From NCBI RefSeq assembly GCF_003269295.1, contig NZ_QLTT01000001.1:1197635-1261634 (forward strand): 64,000 nt of DNA. Reading direction: 5' to 3'. The notes beneath the pieces were generated by a model that was not told where the DNA came from, did not search any database, and saw nothing but the letters and a program-made list of their open reading frames with translations. This document shows, one piece after another, positions 34,518 to 42,632 of the stretch. Position numbers and translations under genes: made by a program. Numbering within the stretch: position 1 is the stretch's first letter; the number at the start of each line of letters is the position of its first letter. The stretch comes from Lentzea atacamensis. GTDB taxonomy: Bacteria; Actinomycetota; Actinomycetes; Mycobacteriales; Pseudonocardiaceae.

Positions 34518-36199
34518 CAGTTCTTCCCCTCCAGCGCGTCACGGCGGTACTTGCGCAGCCGGCGCATGACATCGTTGCCACCTCGGCCGAAGTGGTCGTG
34601 CAACTCCTGGTATTCGACGAAAAGCCGTTCGTAGGCTTCTACGTTCTCCGGGATCGGCGTGAAGACGTTGCGCCGCACCGAACCCATGGCGGCCGCGGCC
34701 GCGCGGATGTCCTCGTACGCGCCCGCGGCGACCGCCGCGTGCATCGCCGAGCCGAGCGCCGGTCCCTGCGCGGAACCGATCACCGACAGCGGCAGGTCGA
34801 GAACGTCGGCGTAGATCTGCATCAGCAGCGCGTTCTTCATCAGCCCGCCCGCGATCACCAGCTCGGTCACCGGCACACCGGCGTCGGTGAACGTGTCCAC
34901 GATGACCCGCGTGCCGAACGCGGTGGCCTCCAGCAGTGCGCGGTAGACGTCCTCCGCCTTCGTGGCGAGCGTCTGCCCGAGGATCACACCGGACAGTTCG
35001 TGGTCGACCAGCACGGACCTGTTGCCGCTGTGCCAGTCGAGCGCGATCAGCCCGTGCTCGCCGGGCGCCTGGCCGGCCGACAGCTCGGTGAGCAGCTCGT
35101 GCACGGAGATCCCGCGCTCGCGCGCCTGCTCGTGGTAGGCGGGCGGCACCTGGTTCTTCACGAACCACGCGAAGATGTCGCCGACACCGCTCTGCCCCGC
35201 CTCGTAACCCCAGAGGCCCGGCACGATCCCGCCGTCCACCACACCGCACATGCCCGGCACGTCGCGCAGCACCGAGCCGCTCATCACGTGACACGTCGAG
35301 GTGCCCATGATCGCGACCATCTGGCCGGGCTCGACCGCCTGCGCGGCGGGCGCGGTGACGTGGGCGTCGACGTTGCCGACCGAGACCGCGATCCCCTCCG
35401 GCAGGCCGGTCCACGCAGCTGCCTCGGCGGTCAGCGACCCAGCGCGGTCGCCGAGCGCGGACAGCGGGTGGTCGAGCTTGTCGGCGACGAACTTCGCGAA
35501 CGCCGGGTTGAGCTCGGCGAGGAACTCCTCGCTCGGGTACGCGCCGTCCTGGTGGATGCCCTTGTACCCGGCGGTGCAGGCGTTGCGGGTGTACTGGCCG
35601 GTGAGCTGCCACACGATCCAGTCCGCGGCCTCGACCCAGTGCTCCATCGCCGCGTAGACCTCGGGCGCCTCCTCCAGGACCTGCAGGCCCTTGGCGAACT
35701 CCCACTCCGAGGAGATGAGGCCGCCGTAGCGCGGGAGCCACGGTTCCTTGCGGTCGCGGGCGAGGTCGTTGATGCGGTCGGCCTGCGGCTGGGCGGCGTG
35801 ATGGCGCCACAGCTTGATGTAGGCGTGCGGGTTGTCCGCGAACTCCGGCAGCTCGCACAGCGGCGTTCCGTCGGCCTTCACCGGGACCATCGTGCAGGCG
35901 GTGAAGTCCGTGCCGATGCCGATGACGAGCTCCGGCGCGATACCGGCGTCCTCAATGGCCTGCGGGACGGCGGTCCGCAGAACGTCGACGTAGTCGGACG
36001 GGACCTGCAGGGCCCACTCCGGCGGCAGGGCCTTGCCGGTCGCCGGCAGAACGCTGTCCACCACGCCGTGGCGGTAAGCGTGCACAGCGGTGCCGAGCTC
36101 GGCGCCGTCGCGGACGCGGACGACCACCGCGCGACCGGACAGGGTGCCGTAGTCGACGCCCACCACACAGGCGTCGGGATGGATCGTCTTGTCAGTCAC
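34517..36199 (-). CDS. araB: L-ribulokinase
   Basis: A 560-residue FGGY-family kinase that phosphorylates L-ribulose. VVGVDYGTLSGRAVVVRVRDG, GTDFTACTMVPV and DWHSGNRSVLVD are characteristic of AraB, and the length equals that of E. coli AraB. The start is GTG 36199. It is the first gene of araBDA, with an ara-class operator only 8 bp upstream of the start codon (36208-36221). Repression there would block the whole operon. Confidence 0.97.
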   Translation of the reverse strand: MTDKTIHPDACVVGVDYGTLSGRAVVVRVRDGAELGTAVHAYRHGVVDSVLPATGKALPPEWALQVPSDYVDVLRTAVPQAIEDAGIAPELVIGIGTDFTACTMVPVKADGTPLCELPEFADNPHAYIKLWRHHAAQPQADRINDLARDRKEPWLPRYGGLISSEWEFAKGLQVLEEAPEVYAAMEHWVEAADWIVWQLTGQYTRNACTAGYKGIHQDGAYPSEEFLAELNPAFAKFVADKLDHPLSALGDRAGSLTAEAAAWTGLPEGIAVSVGNVDAHVTAPAAQAVEPGQMVAIMGTSTCHVMSGSVLRDVPGMCGVVDGGIVPGLWGYEAGQSGVGDIFAWFVKNQVPPAYHEQARERGISVHELLTELSAGQAPGEHGLIALDWHSGNRSVLVDHELSGVILGQTLATKAEDVYRALLEATAFGTRVIVDTFTDAGVPVTELVIAGGLMKNALLMQIYADVLDLPLSVIGSAQGPALGSAMHAAVAAGAYEDIRAAAAAMGSVRRNVFTPIPENVEAYERLFVEYQELHDHFGRGGNDVMRRLRKYRRDALEGKN

Positions 36200-36207
36200 G
36201 ACCTGAG

Positions 36208-36221
36208 TGTTATCGCTAACA
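36208..36221. promoter_or_regulatory. LacI-family operator of araBDA (TGTTATCGCTAACA)
   Basis: Inverted repeat TGTTA-tcgc-TAACA, the exact reverse complement of the site at 37406-37419. Its position next to the araB start fits repression by the AraR protein encoded next door. Confidence 0.8.
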
Positions 36222-36303
36222 TTCCGCGCGTCAAGATGCGATCCGAAAGTGGTGAAAGCCTTGATAGGGCCCGTGTTGTGCAGAAGAGTGAACGCACGAC
36301 AAA

Positions 36304-36336
36304 GGACCCCGGCCGGTGAGGTACCGGCCGGGGTCC
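36304..36336. terminator. Terminator of araR
   Basis: GGACCCCGGCCGGT (36304-36317) and ACCGGCCGGGGTCC (36323-36336) make a perfect 14-bp stem with a 5-base loop, 22 bp past the araR stop. It isolates araR from araB. Confidence 0.8.
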
Positions 36337-36358
36337 GTCAGCCCAGCTGACAGGCGGG

Positions 36359-37372
36359 CTAGGCGGGTGGCGCCACGCTCTCGCGCTGCACGAGCACCGG
36401 GGCGATGGTCCGCCTCGGCCGCGCCGACTCACCCTCGCTGACCTGCTCCAGCAGCAGGCCGAGCGTCTCCCGCGCCACCGCGGCGAAGTCCGGGCGGACC
36501 GTCGTGAGCGGCGGGATGAAGTACGCCGCCTCCGGCACGTCGTCGAACCCGACGACGCTCACGTCGTGCGGCACCCGCCTGCCGCGCTCGTGCATCGCGC
36601 GCAGCACGCCCAGCGCGAGGTGGTCGTTCGACGCGAACACCGCGGTGACCTCCGGCATCCGCGCCAGCATCTGCCCTGCCCTGTACCCGGACGAGGCGCT
36701 CCAGTCGGCCGCCATGACCGGCGGCACCTCCCGGTCGTGGAGCTCCAGCGCCCGGCGCCAGCCCTGCACGCGACCTGCCGCGTCGAACCAGTCGGTGGGG
36801 CCGGAGACGTGCCACACGGTCTGGTGCCCGGCGTCCAGGAGATGGGTGGTGGCGTCGTACGCGCCGACCCCCTGGTCGACGGTGACCAGCGGCGTCGCCC
36901 GTTCCGGGTCGCCGTCCACCGTTACCAGCGGCAGCTCCGCCGGCACGTCCGCGAGCGCGTCGGCCGCGGACGAGTTCGGCGCGATCACCACGATCCCGGC
37001 CACGCGCTGGTCGCGGTGGCGTTCGACAGCGGCTGCTATCGACTCGCGGTCGAGGACCTTCACCCTGCCGACGCTGACCGCGAACCCCGCCTCGCCCGCC
37101 GCCTCCTCGAAGGCGGACAACAGCGAGGCCGGGCCGTACAGCGTCGAGTTCTGCGCCACCACGCCGATCAGCTGCGTCTTGCCCGTGACCAGCGCACGAG
37201 CCGCCCTGTTGGGCCGGTAACCCAGCTCCTTGATGGCGGCCCGCACCCGCAGGCGGGTCTGCTCGCGGACGTTCGGGTGATCGTTGAGGACACGCGAGAC
37301 CGTCTGGTGGGACACCCCTGCGAGGCGGGCGACGTCGGTCATCGCGGGGTCACGAGTGGTCTTCTGATCCAC
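36359..37372 (-). CDS. araR: LacI-family arabinose repressor
   Basis: 337 residues, full-length LacI/GalR type. The HTH is at about 11-31 (MTDVARLAGVSHQTVSRVLNDHP), the hinge helix at YRPNRAARALVTG, and the effector domain contains VHLLDAGHQ-like and VVGFDDVPEAAYFIPPLTTVR segments. GTG 37372 has GGAGA seven bases upstream. Operators of one class lie upstream of its own start (37406-37419), before araB and before yicI, so it likely represses itself, araBDA and the xylosidase until L-arabinose or a derivative is present. I call it AraR from context; in other genera this name is used for a GntR/LacI hybrid. Confidence 0.88.
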   Translation of the reverse strand: MDQKTTRDPAMTDVARLAGVSHQTVSRVLNDHPNVREQTRLRVRAAIKELGYRPNRAARALVTGKTQLIGVVAQNSTLYGPASLLSAFEEAAGEAGFAVSVGRVKVLDRESIAAAVERHRDQRVAGIVVIAPNSSAADALADVPAELPLVTVDGDPERATPLVTVDQGVGAYDATTHLLDAGHQTVWHVSGPTDWFDAAGRVQGWRRALELHDREVPPVMAADWSASSGYRAGQMLARMPEVTAVFASNDHLALGVLRAMHERGRRVPHDVSVVGFDDVPEAAYFIPPLTTVRPDFAAVARETLGLLLEQVSEGESARPRRTIAPVLVQRESVAPPA

Positions 37373-37405
37373 AGACGGTCTCCGATCCTTGGTCTAGACC
37401 GATGA

Positions 37406-37419
37406 TGTTAGCGATAACA
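37406..37419. promoter_or_regulatory. LacI-family operator before araR (TGTTAGCGATAACA)
   Basis: Inverted repeat TGTTA-gcga-TAACA 33 bp before the araR start, which suggests autoregulation. It also lies 36 bp past the end of the GH43 gene. Confidence 0.8.
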
Positions 37420-37455
37420 CCCGTCAGCCCTGATTCAGCACACCCATTGTGACCG

Positions 37456-38892
37456 CTATTCAAGCCGGAACGTCGCACGTCGGCGCGCGTCGCGGTCATT
37501 TCCGGGCTTGCCGGCCACCAGTCTGCCTCGGTCGTGGATGAGATAAGAATCTGCTCCAACATTCAACGAAACCGCCTTGCTGTCGGCGAGCCCCGGCACC
37601 CGCCGGAAGCTCGCCGCCCGGCCGTAGGCGTCCGAGTCCTCGAACGGGTCGATGCGGATGACGTCGCCGTCCACCCGCACGTACCGGTCGGGGAAGTTCA
37701 CCGACTGCAGCGCGACGGTGTCGTTGCCGAGGAATCCGGGGACGAACCGGAACTGCGAGTCGGCCAGCTCGCGGATGTTGCCGTCCACCCGCAGCCGGTA
37801 CTCGTAGTGCCGCACGTGCAGGCCGTCCAGTGTGGCCAGCCGCGAGATCGGGCCGCCCTCGCCGACCGGGACGCCGAAGCTCGGCGTGCCGTCGGCGTTC
37901 CAGTGCAACCGCTGCACGCGGGTGTGCCGGTTCGGGTCGAACAGCGGGTCGCCGTTGATGTCGCGGTAGTCGCGGGCGTGGTAGACCAGCACGTCCATGT
38001 CGCCGACCGTCGTGAACGAGTTGTGCCCCGGCCCGTACTGGGACGTCGGCACGTGAGTCGCGAAGATCGGCTGCGGGGACTTGGTCCACGACCGCGCGTC
38101 GAGCAGGTTCGCGTTCTCGTCGGCGGTCAGCAGGCCCATGCAGTAACGGGCGTCGGTGGCGCTGGCCGAGAACGTCACGAACACGCGGCCGTTGCGGATC
38201 AGCACCGCGGGCCCCTCGTTCACCCGGAAGCCCTGCACCTCCCACGACAGCGTCGGCGTCGCGATGCGCACCGGCGCGGTCTTCAACGCCAGCGGCGAGG
38301 CCATCTCGGCGATGTAGAGGTTGGTGCCGGAGCCGACGCTCGGCTCGTTCTGCGCCCACAGGAAGTAGCGCTTCCCCCGGTGCGCGAACGTCGTCGCGTC
38401 CAGCGTGAACGTGTCCAGGTGCGTGACGATCTGACCGCGCAGCACCCAGCCGTCCTGGCGCGGGTCGGCGTTGGCCGACTCCAGGACGTAGGTGCGGATG
38501 CGGAACGGCTCGTCCTTGTCCCCGGCGGCGAAGTAGATGTACCACTTGCCGTCGATGCGGTGCAGTTCCGGCGCCCAGATGTAGCCGCCCATCTTGCCCG
38601 TGGCCGGCCGGCGCCAGATGGTCCGCTCACGCGCCGAGGCCAGGCCGTCCAACGTGGACGCCCCACGCACGACGATCCGGTCGTACTCCGGCACGGACCC
38701 GGTCAGGTAGTACATGCCGTCGGTCGGCGGCGTGATGAACGGGTCGGCTCGCTGCTCGACCAGCGGGTTGCGGGTCGGCAGTTCGGCAGGGGCTTGCGGC
38801 GCGGCCACGACAGGGGCGGAGGCCGCGAGGGGTACCGCACCGACGGCGGCGAGCACGCCACCGGTGCGCAGCAGGGACCTGCGGTCGATCAC
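37456..38892 (-). CDS. Tat-exported exo-alpha-1,5-L-arabinofuranosidase, GH43 with CBM42-like domain
   Basis: 478 residues. A twin-arginine signal (MIDRRSLLRTGG) points to Tat export. The five-bladed propeller carries the GH43 triad: Asp50 (base, QRADPF), Asp165 (LDATTF) and Glu226 (acid, VNEGPAV). GYIWAPELHRIDGKWYIYF is typical of the subgroup that includes Streptomyces exo-arabinofuranosidase Araf43A. The last about 130 residues (SQFRFVPGFLGNDTVALQSVNFPDRYVRVDG) resemble the AbfB/CBM42 arabinofuranose-binding trefoil. It overlaps the GH51 gene by GTGA and is second in that operon. Confidence 0.88.
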   Translation of the reverse strand: MIDRRSLLRTGGVLAAVGAVPLAASAPVVAAPQAPAELPTRNPLVEQRADPFITPPTDGMYYLTGSVPEYDRIVVRGASTLDGLASARERTIWRRPATGKMGGYIWAPELHRIDGKWYIYFAAGDKDEPFRIRTYVLESANADPRQDGWVLRGQIVTHLDTFTLDATTFAHRGKRYFLWAQNEPSVGSGTNLYIAEMASPLALKTAPVRIATPTLSWEVQGFRVNEGPAVLIRNGRVFVTFSASATDARYCMGLLTADENANLLDARSWTKSPQPIFATHVPTSQYGPGHNSFTTVGDMDVLVYHARDYRDINGDPLFDPNRHTRVQRLHWNADGTPSFGVPVGEGGPISRLATLDGLHVRHYEYRLRVDGNIRELADSQFRFVPGFLGNDTVALQSVNFPDRYVRVDGDVIRIDPFEDSDAYGRAASFRRVPGLADSKAVSLNVGADSYLIHDRGRLVAGKPGNDRDARRRATFRLE

Positions 38893-41366
38893 TTGCGGCT
38901 CCTGTCCTTGACGCGGAAGACCGTGATGGAGTTCGGCGGGAACGTGTGGGTGAACGCGCTGCGCACGCTGATCTGCGTGGTGCGCGGCTTGATGGGCTGG
39001 GTGAACTCGGTGTTCACGTCGTCGGGACGGCCCTGCAGGACGGTCACCTTCGCCGTCGACGCCACCGGCACGCCGAGGTCGACCTTGGTGCGGGCGGCGT
39101 TGTCCTGGGCGTTGACGACCTTGACGATCAGCTCACCGGTCGCGAGGTCGCGGGTGACGACCTGGCGGAACGGTTCCGCGAGCTTGTCGTCGGTGAACTC
39201 GCCCCATTTGATGCCGTCGAGGAACAGCGCGACGTGCCGTCCGCGCACCTCGACCCGTACGTCGTAGGTGCGGCCCGTCTCGACGCGGGTGCCGTTGCTC
39301 ATCAGCGTGCTCTTGCCGCCGCCGACGGCCTTCTCCACCGCGGACTGGGTGTTGTTCCAGCCGCCGAGGTTCCACCAGTAGAAGTTGCCGGTGTCCTGGA
39401 CGCCGAACGCGACGAGGAAGCCCTCGCGGCCGGCCTGCTTGGTGGCCTTGAGGTTCAGCGTGTAGTCGCGCCAGTTCCTGTCGCCGGCGGTCACCAGGGT
39501 GTCCTCCGCGGCGGCGTCGGACTGGACGTAGGCGCCGTTCACGACGTTCCAGGTGCCCTTGCCGGTCTTGGTCCACTTCGCGTCGGTGCCGGAGAAGTCG
39601 TCGCTGAACAGCTGCTGGCCGGACGCGCTGGTGACGCGCACGTCGTCGTAGGTCGCGGCTGTGGCCCACGTGGACAGGCCGATCGCGCCCGTGATCGGCG
39701 CCTGGGTGGACGGCGTGGCCGACGCGGTGCTGGGCACGACCTCGTCACCGACGTTGGTCATGAACAGCTTCTGCGTCTCGTAGCTCGCCGAGCCCCACGA
39801 CGCGTGGTTGTTGAACCAGATCATGTCCGGCTTCCACTGCACGTAGTCCTCGTTGGCGAGCAACGGCGCGTAGGAAGCGAGCTTCACGACGTCCGCGTTT
39901 CGTTCGAGACCGGTCATGAACGAGGCCTCGCTCAGCGCGTTGAACCACTTGTTGTCCTGGGAGGCGTACTCGCCGAGGAACACCTTCGGACCGTTGCGGT
40001 CGTAGGAGTCGTAGCGGTTGTTGTTCTCCAGGAACCAGCTCGGGCTGTTGTAGTAGTGCTCGTCGACCATCTTCACGCCGGCCTGCTTGTTGAGCTGCCA
40101 CAGCCGGTCGAACGTGCCGCCGGTGTCGTCGGGACCGGAGTTGCTGACGACCGTGATGTCCGGGTACTTCGCGTTGATGGCCTTGCGGAACTCGGTGAAG
40201 CGGGCGAAGAACTCGTCCGGCAGGTTCTCCTCGTTGCCGACCCCGAGGTGGGTGAGCTTGAACGGCTTGGGGTGCCCCATCTCGGCGCGCTTGCGGCCCC
40301 AGGTCGAGTCGGCGGGGCCGTTGGCGAACTCGATCAGGTCGAGGGTGTCCTGGATGTGCCGCTGCAGCAGCGCGGGGTCGTCCGTGGCGCGGTTCTGGCC
40401 GCAACCGGTGACCAGCGCGGGCACGACGGGCAGCGGCATGGCTCCGATGTCCTCGGAGAACTGGAAGTACTCGTAGTAGCCGAGGCCGTAGGACTGGTTG
40501 TAGCCCCAGAAGTTCCAGTTCGTGGCGCGCTGCTCGACCGGGCCGATCGTGTCCTTCCACTGGTACGAACGGCGGCGCTCGTAGTTCGGCGCGTCGTAGC
40601 CGTAGTGGCTGCCGGTGTTGACCAGGCAGCCGCCGGGGAACCGGACGAAGCCCGGCTTCAGCGCGGCGATCTTCTCGGCGAGGTCGCGACGCAGCCCGTG
40701 ACCCTTGAAGGTGTCCTGGGGCATCAGCGAGACCATGTCGAGGCGCAGGGTTCCGGTGCCACCGCCGGTGACGAGCAGCCTGCCGGTGGTCGTCGCCTTC
40801 CTCGCGCGGACCGAACCGGTGTAGCGGGTCCAGCCGTCGCCCTTGACCTCGAGCTTCACCGGGTCACCCAAAGGGTTGCCCGCCGGATCGGTGATCGTGG
40901 CGGTCAGCGGCGTGACGGCCTGGTCGGTGCGCGCCCAGACGGAGAAGTCGTAGCGCTGCCCTTCCTTGACCGCGATCCCGCTGTTGTAACCCGAGTTGAT
41001 GACGCCCGCGGGCAGGCCGAGCTTGAGGTAGCGGCGGTTGCGCTCGTTCATCCGGCCGTCGTCGTCAGCCACGTCTACGGTGCCGCTGTGTGGTGCCCAC
41101 GAGGTCAGGCCGTCGTACGAAGCGTTGTCGGCCTTGTCGTACTCGAACGACCGGTTCTGGACGAGCTCGGCGTAGAGGCCACCGTCAGCAGCACGGTTGA
41201 TGTCTTCGAAGAAGACGCCGTACATCGTGTCGTCGATCGACGCGCCCTTCTTGGTGGCGTCCACCTTCAGGGTGTAGTCGGTCTCGGCCGCCGCTCCGGA
41301 ACCGGGGACAGCTGCCAGCAGGGAGGCCGCCAGTGCGGCCGACAGCAGAACGTGCCTGGGGGACAT
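38889..41366 (-). CDS. Secreted alpha-L-arabinofuranosidase, GH51
   Basis: An 825-residue enzyme, longer than the usual 500, because it is exported (signal 1-26) and carries extra modules: a CBM4/9-like sandwich at about 95-215 and a concanavalin-like sandwich at about 560-720 inserted before the last beta-domain. The GH51 barrel has FVRFPGGCLVN, acid/base Glu379 (GVGNEENLP) and nucleophile Glu466 (VFLGEYASQ). It removes arabinofuranosyl side chains from arabinoxylan, arabinan or arabinogalactan. It is first in an operon with the GH43 gene and divergent from the furanose importer; three operator-like sites lie between them. Confidence 0.92.
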   Translation of the reverse strand: MSPRHVLLSAALAASLLAAVPGSGAAAETDYTLKVDATKKGASIDDTMYGVFFEDINRAADGGLYAELVQNRSFEYDKADNASYDGLTSWAPHSGTVDVADDDGRMNERNRRYLKLGLPAGVINSGYNSGIAVKEGQRYDFSVWARTDQAVTPLTATITDPAGNPLGDPVKLEVKGDGWTRYTGSVRARKATTTGRLLVTGGGTGTLRLDMVSLMPQDTFKGHGLRRDLAEKIAALKPGFVRFPGGCLVNTGSHYGYDAPNYERRRSYQWKDTIGPVEQRATNWNFWGYNQSYGLGYYEYFQFSEDIGAMPLPVVPALVTGCGQNRATDDPALLQRHIQDTLDLIEFANGPADSTWGRKRAEMGHPKPFKLTHLGVGNEENLPDEFFARFTEFRKAINAKYPDITVVSNSGPDDTGGTFDRLWQLNKQAGVKMVDEHYYNSPSWFLENNNRYDSYDRNGPKVFLGEYASQDNKWFNALSEASFMTGLERNADVVKLASYAPLLANEDYVQWKPDMIWFNNHASWGSASYETQKLFMTNVGDEVVPSTASATPSTQAPITGAIGLSTWATAATYDDVRVTSASGQQLFSDDFSGTDAKWTKTGKGTWNVVNGAYVQSDAAAEDTLVTAGDRNWRDYTLNLKATKQAGREGFLVAFGVQDTGNFYWWNLGGWNNTQSAVEKAVGGGKSTLMSNGTRVETGRTYDVRVEVRGRHVALFLDGIKWGEFTDDKLAEPFRQVVTRDLATGELIVKVVNAQDNAARTKVDLGVPVASTAKVTVLQGRPDDVNTEFTQPIKPRTTQISVRSAFTHTFPPNSITVFRVKDRSRK

Positions 41367-41401
41367 GGGTTGAGCTCCCGGCGTTGGAAGTTCCCAGCAA
41401 A

Positions 41402-41415
41402 AGTGAGCGCTAACA
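41402..41415. promoter_or_regulatory. LacI-family operator before GH51 (AGTGAGCGCTAACA)
   Basis: It differs from the alpha-galactosidase operator by the first base only. It sits 36 bp upstream of the GH51 start, in the divergent promoter region. Confidence 0.7.
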
Positions 41416-41434
41416 TACGACGACCATCACCCTG

Positions 41435-41448
41435 GGTCAACGCTCACA
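41435..41448. promoter_or_regulatory. Weaker operator-like site (GGTCAACGCTCACA)
   Basis: Reverse complement TGTGAGCGTTGACC. It shares the TGTGAGCGTT half with the sites at 31455 and 41481 and lies midway between the divergent genes. Confidence 0.5.
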
Positions 41449-41480
41449 AGTCGTTATGGTCGAAGGGTTGACGAGGCCGA

Positions 41481-41494
41481 TGTGAGCGTTCACT
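41481..41494. promoter_or_regulatory. LacI-family operator before the furanose importer (TGTGAGCGTTCACT)
   Basis: Imperfect dyad 71 bp before the ytfQ-type start, almost identical to the site at 31455. Together with the other two sites it could allow looping or joint control of both divergent operons. Confidence 0.65.
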
Positions 41495-41564
41495 CTTGTC
41501 CACCTGACAGCCGCGGACTCCGCGGCGGGCTCCGCGACACCGTAGTCACCTCGGAGGAATCCCT

Positions 41565-42539
41565 GTGCTGAAGAAGATCACGACAGCCGCCAGCGTGATC
41601 GCGCTGTGCGCGCTGACAGCGTGCGGCTCTGGCTCTGGCGGTGCTGGCAACAGCACCGGCTCGTCCGGCGACACCATCACCATGGGCTTCGCCCAGGTGG
41701 GAGCCGAGAGCGGCTGGCGCACCGCCAACACCAAGTCGATCCAGGACGAGGCCAAGGCCGCCGGAATCGACCTCAAGTTCTCCGACGCTCAGCAGAAGCA
41801 GGAGAACCAGATCAAGGCGATCCGCAACTACATCCAGCAGAAGGTGGACGTGATCGCCTTCAGCCCGGTCGTCGAGACCGGCTGGGACACCGTGCTGCTG
41901 GAGGCGAAGCGCGCCAACATCCCGGTGATCCTCACCGACCGCGCGATCGACTCCGACGACACGTCGCTGTACAAGACGTTCCTCGGCTCGGACTTCGTCG
42001 AGGAGGGCCGCAAGGCCGGTGACTGGATGGTCGCCAACGCGACCGGTCCGACGAACGTCGTCGAGCTGCAGGGCACCACCGGCGCCGCGCCCGCGATCGA
42101 CCGCAAGAAGGGCTTCGAGGAGAAGATCGCCTCCAAGCCCGACATCAAGATCGTCGCCTCGCAGACCGGTGACTTCACCCGCTCCGGCGGCAAGCAGGTC
42201 ATGGAGGCGTTCCTCAAGTCCCAGCCGAAGATCGACGTCGTCTACGCGCACAACGACGACATGGGCCTGGGTGCCATCGAGGCGATCAAGGCGGCCGGCA
42301 AGGTGCCCGGCAAGGACATCAAGATCATCACCGTCGACGCGGTGAAGGACGGCATGACGGCGCTGGCCAACGGCGAGATCAACTTCATCGTCGAGTGCAA
42401 CCCGTTGCTGGGCAAGCAGCTGATGGAGCTCACCAAGAAGGTCGTCAAGGGTGAGCAGGTGCCGCCGCGGGTCGTGACCGAGGAGGGCACGTTCACCCAG
42501 GAGCAGGCCAAGGCCGCACTCCCCCAGCGCCAGTACTGA
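41565..42539 (+). CDS. ytfQ: Furanose-binding lipoprotein (YtfQ type)
   Basis: 324 residues from GTG 41565, which has GGAGGA seven bases upstream. The lipobox ends at Cys20 (CALTAC). The mature part matches E. coli galactofuranose-binding YtfQ strongly in layout: GFAQVGAESGWRTANT, DAQQKQENQIKAIRNYIQQ, FSPVVETGWDTVL, VELQGTTGAAPAIDRKKGF, QTGDFTRSGGKQVMEAFL and YAHNDDMGLGAIEAIK. It binds a sugar in furanose form for import. Its place beside arabinofuranosidase and araBAD genes makes L-arabinofuranose the more likely ligand here. First gene of a four-gene operon. Confidence 0.93.
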   Translation: MLKKITTAASVIALCALTACGSGSGGAGNSTGSSGDTITMGFAQVGAESGWRTANTKSIQDEAKAAGIDLKFSDAQQKQENQIKAIRNYIQQKVDVIAFSPVVETGWDTVLLEAKRANIPVILTDRAIDSDDTSLYKTFLGSDFVEEGRKAGDWMVANATGPTNVVELQGTTGAAPAIDRKKGFEEKIASKPDIKIVASQTGDFTRSGGKQVMEAFLKSQPKIDVVYAHNDDMGLGAIEAIKAAGKVPGKDIKIITVDAVKDGMTALANGEINFIVECNPLLGKQLMELTKKVVKGEQVPPRVVTEEGTFTQEQAKAALPQRQY

Positions 42540-42565
42540 TCCTCAACTGGTCCGTCCCAAAGTCT

Positions 42566-42608
42566 GCGGGGCCCGCCGTTCTCTCGCGCATCCGGCGGCG
42601 GGTCCCGC
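42566..42608 (+). terminator. Intercistronic hairpin after ytfQ
   Basis: GCGGGGCCCGCCG (42566-42578) pairs with CGGCGGGTCCCGC (42596-42608), with one G-U pair, in the 93-bp gap before the ATPase gene. Hairpins here commonly reduce read-through or protect the binding-protein mRNA so that it is made in excess. Confidence 0.6.
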
Positions 42609-42632
42609 ACCCCATCGACGAAGGCTCCCGCC

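Noticed and set aside
38946..41471. 840-codon plus-strand frame opposite GH51
   Set aside because: Antisense shadow of a clear GH51 gene.
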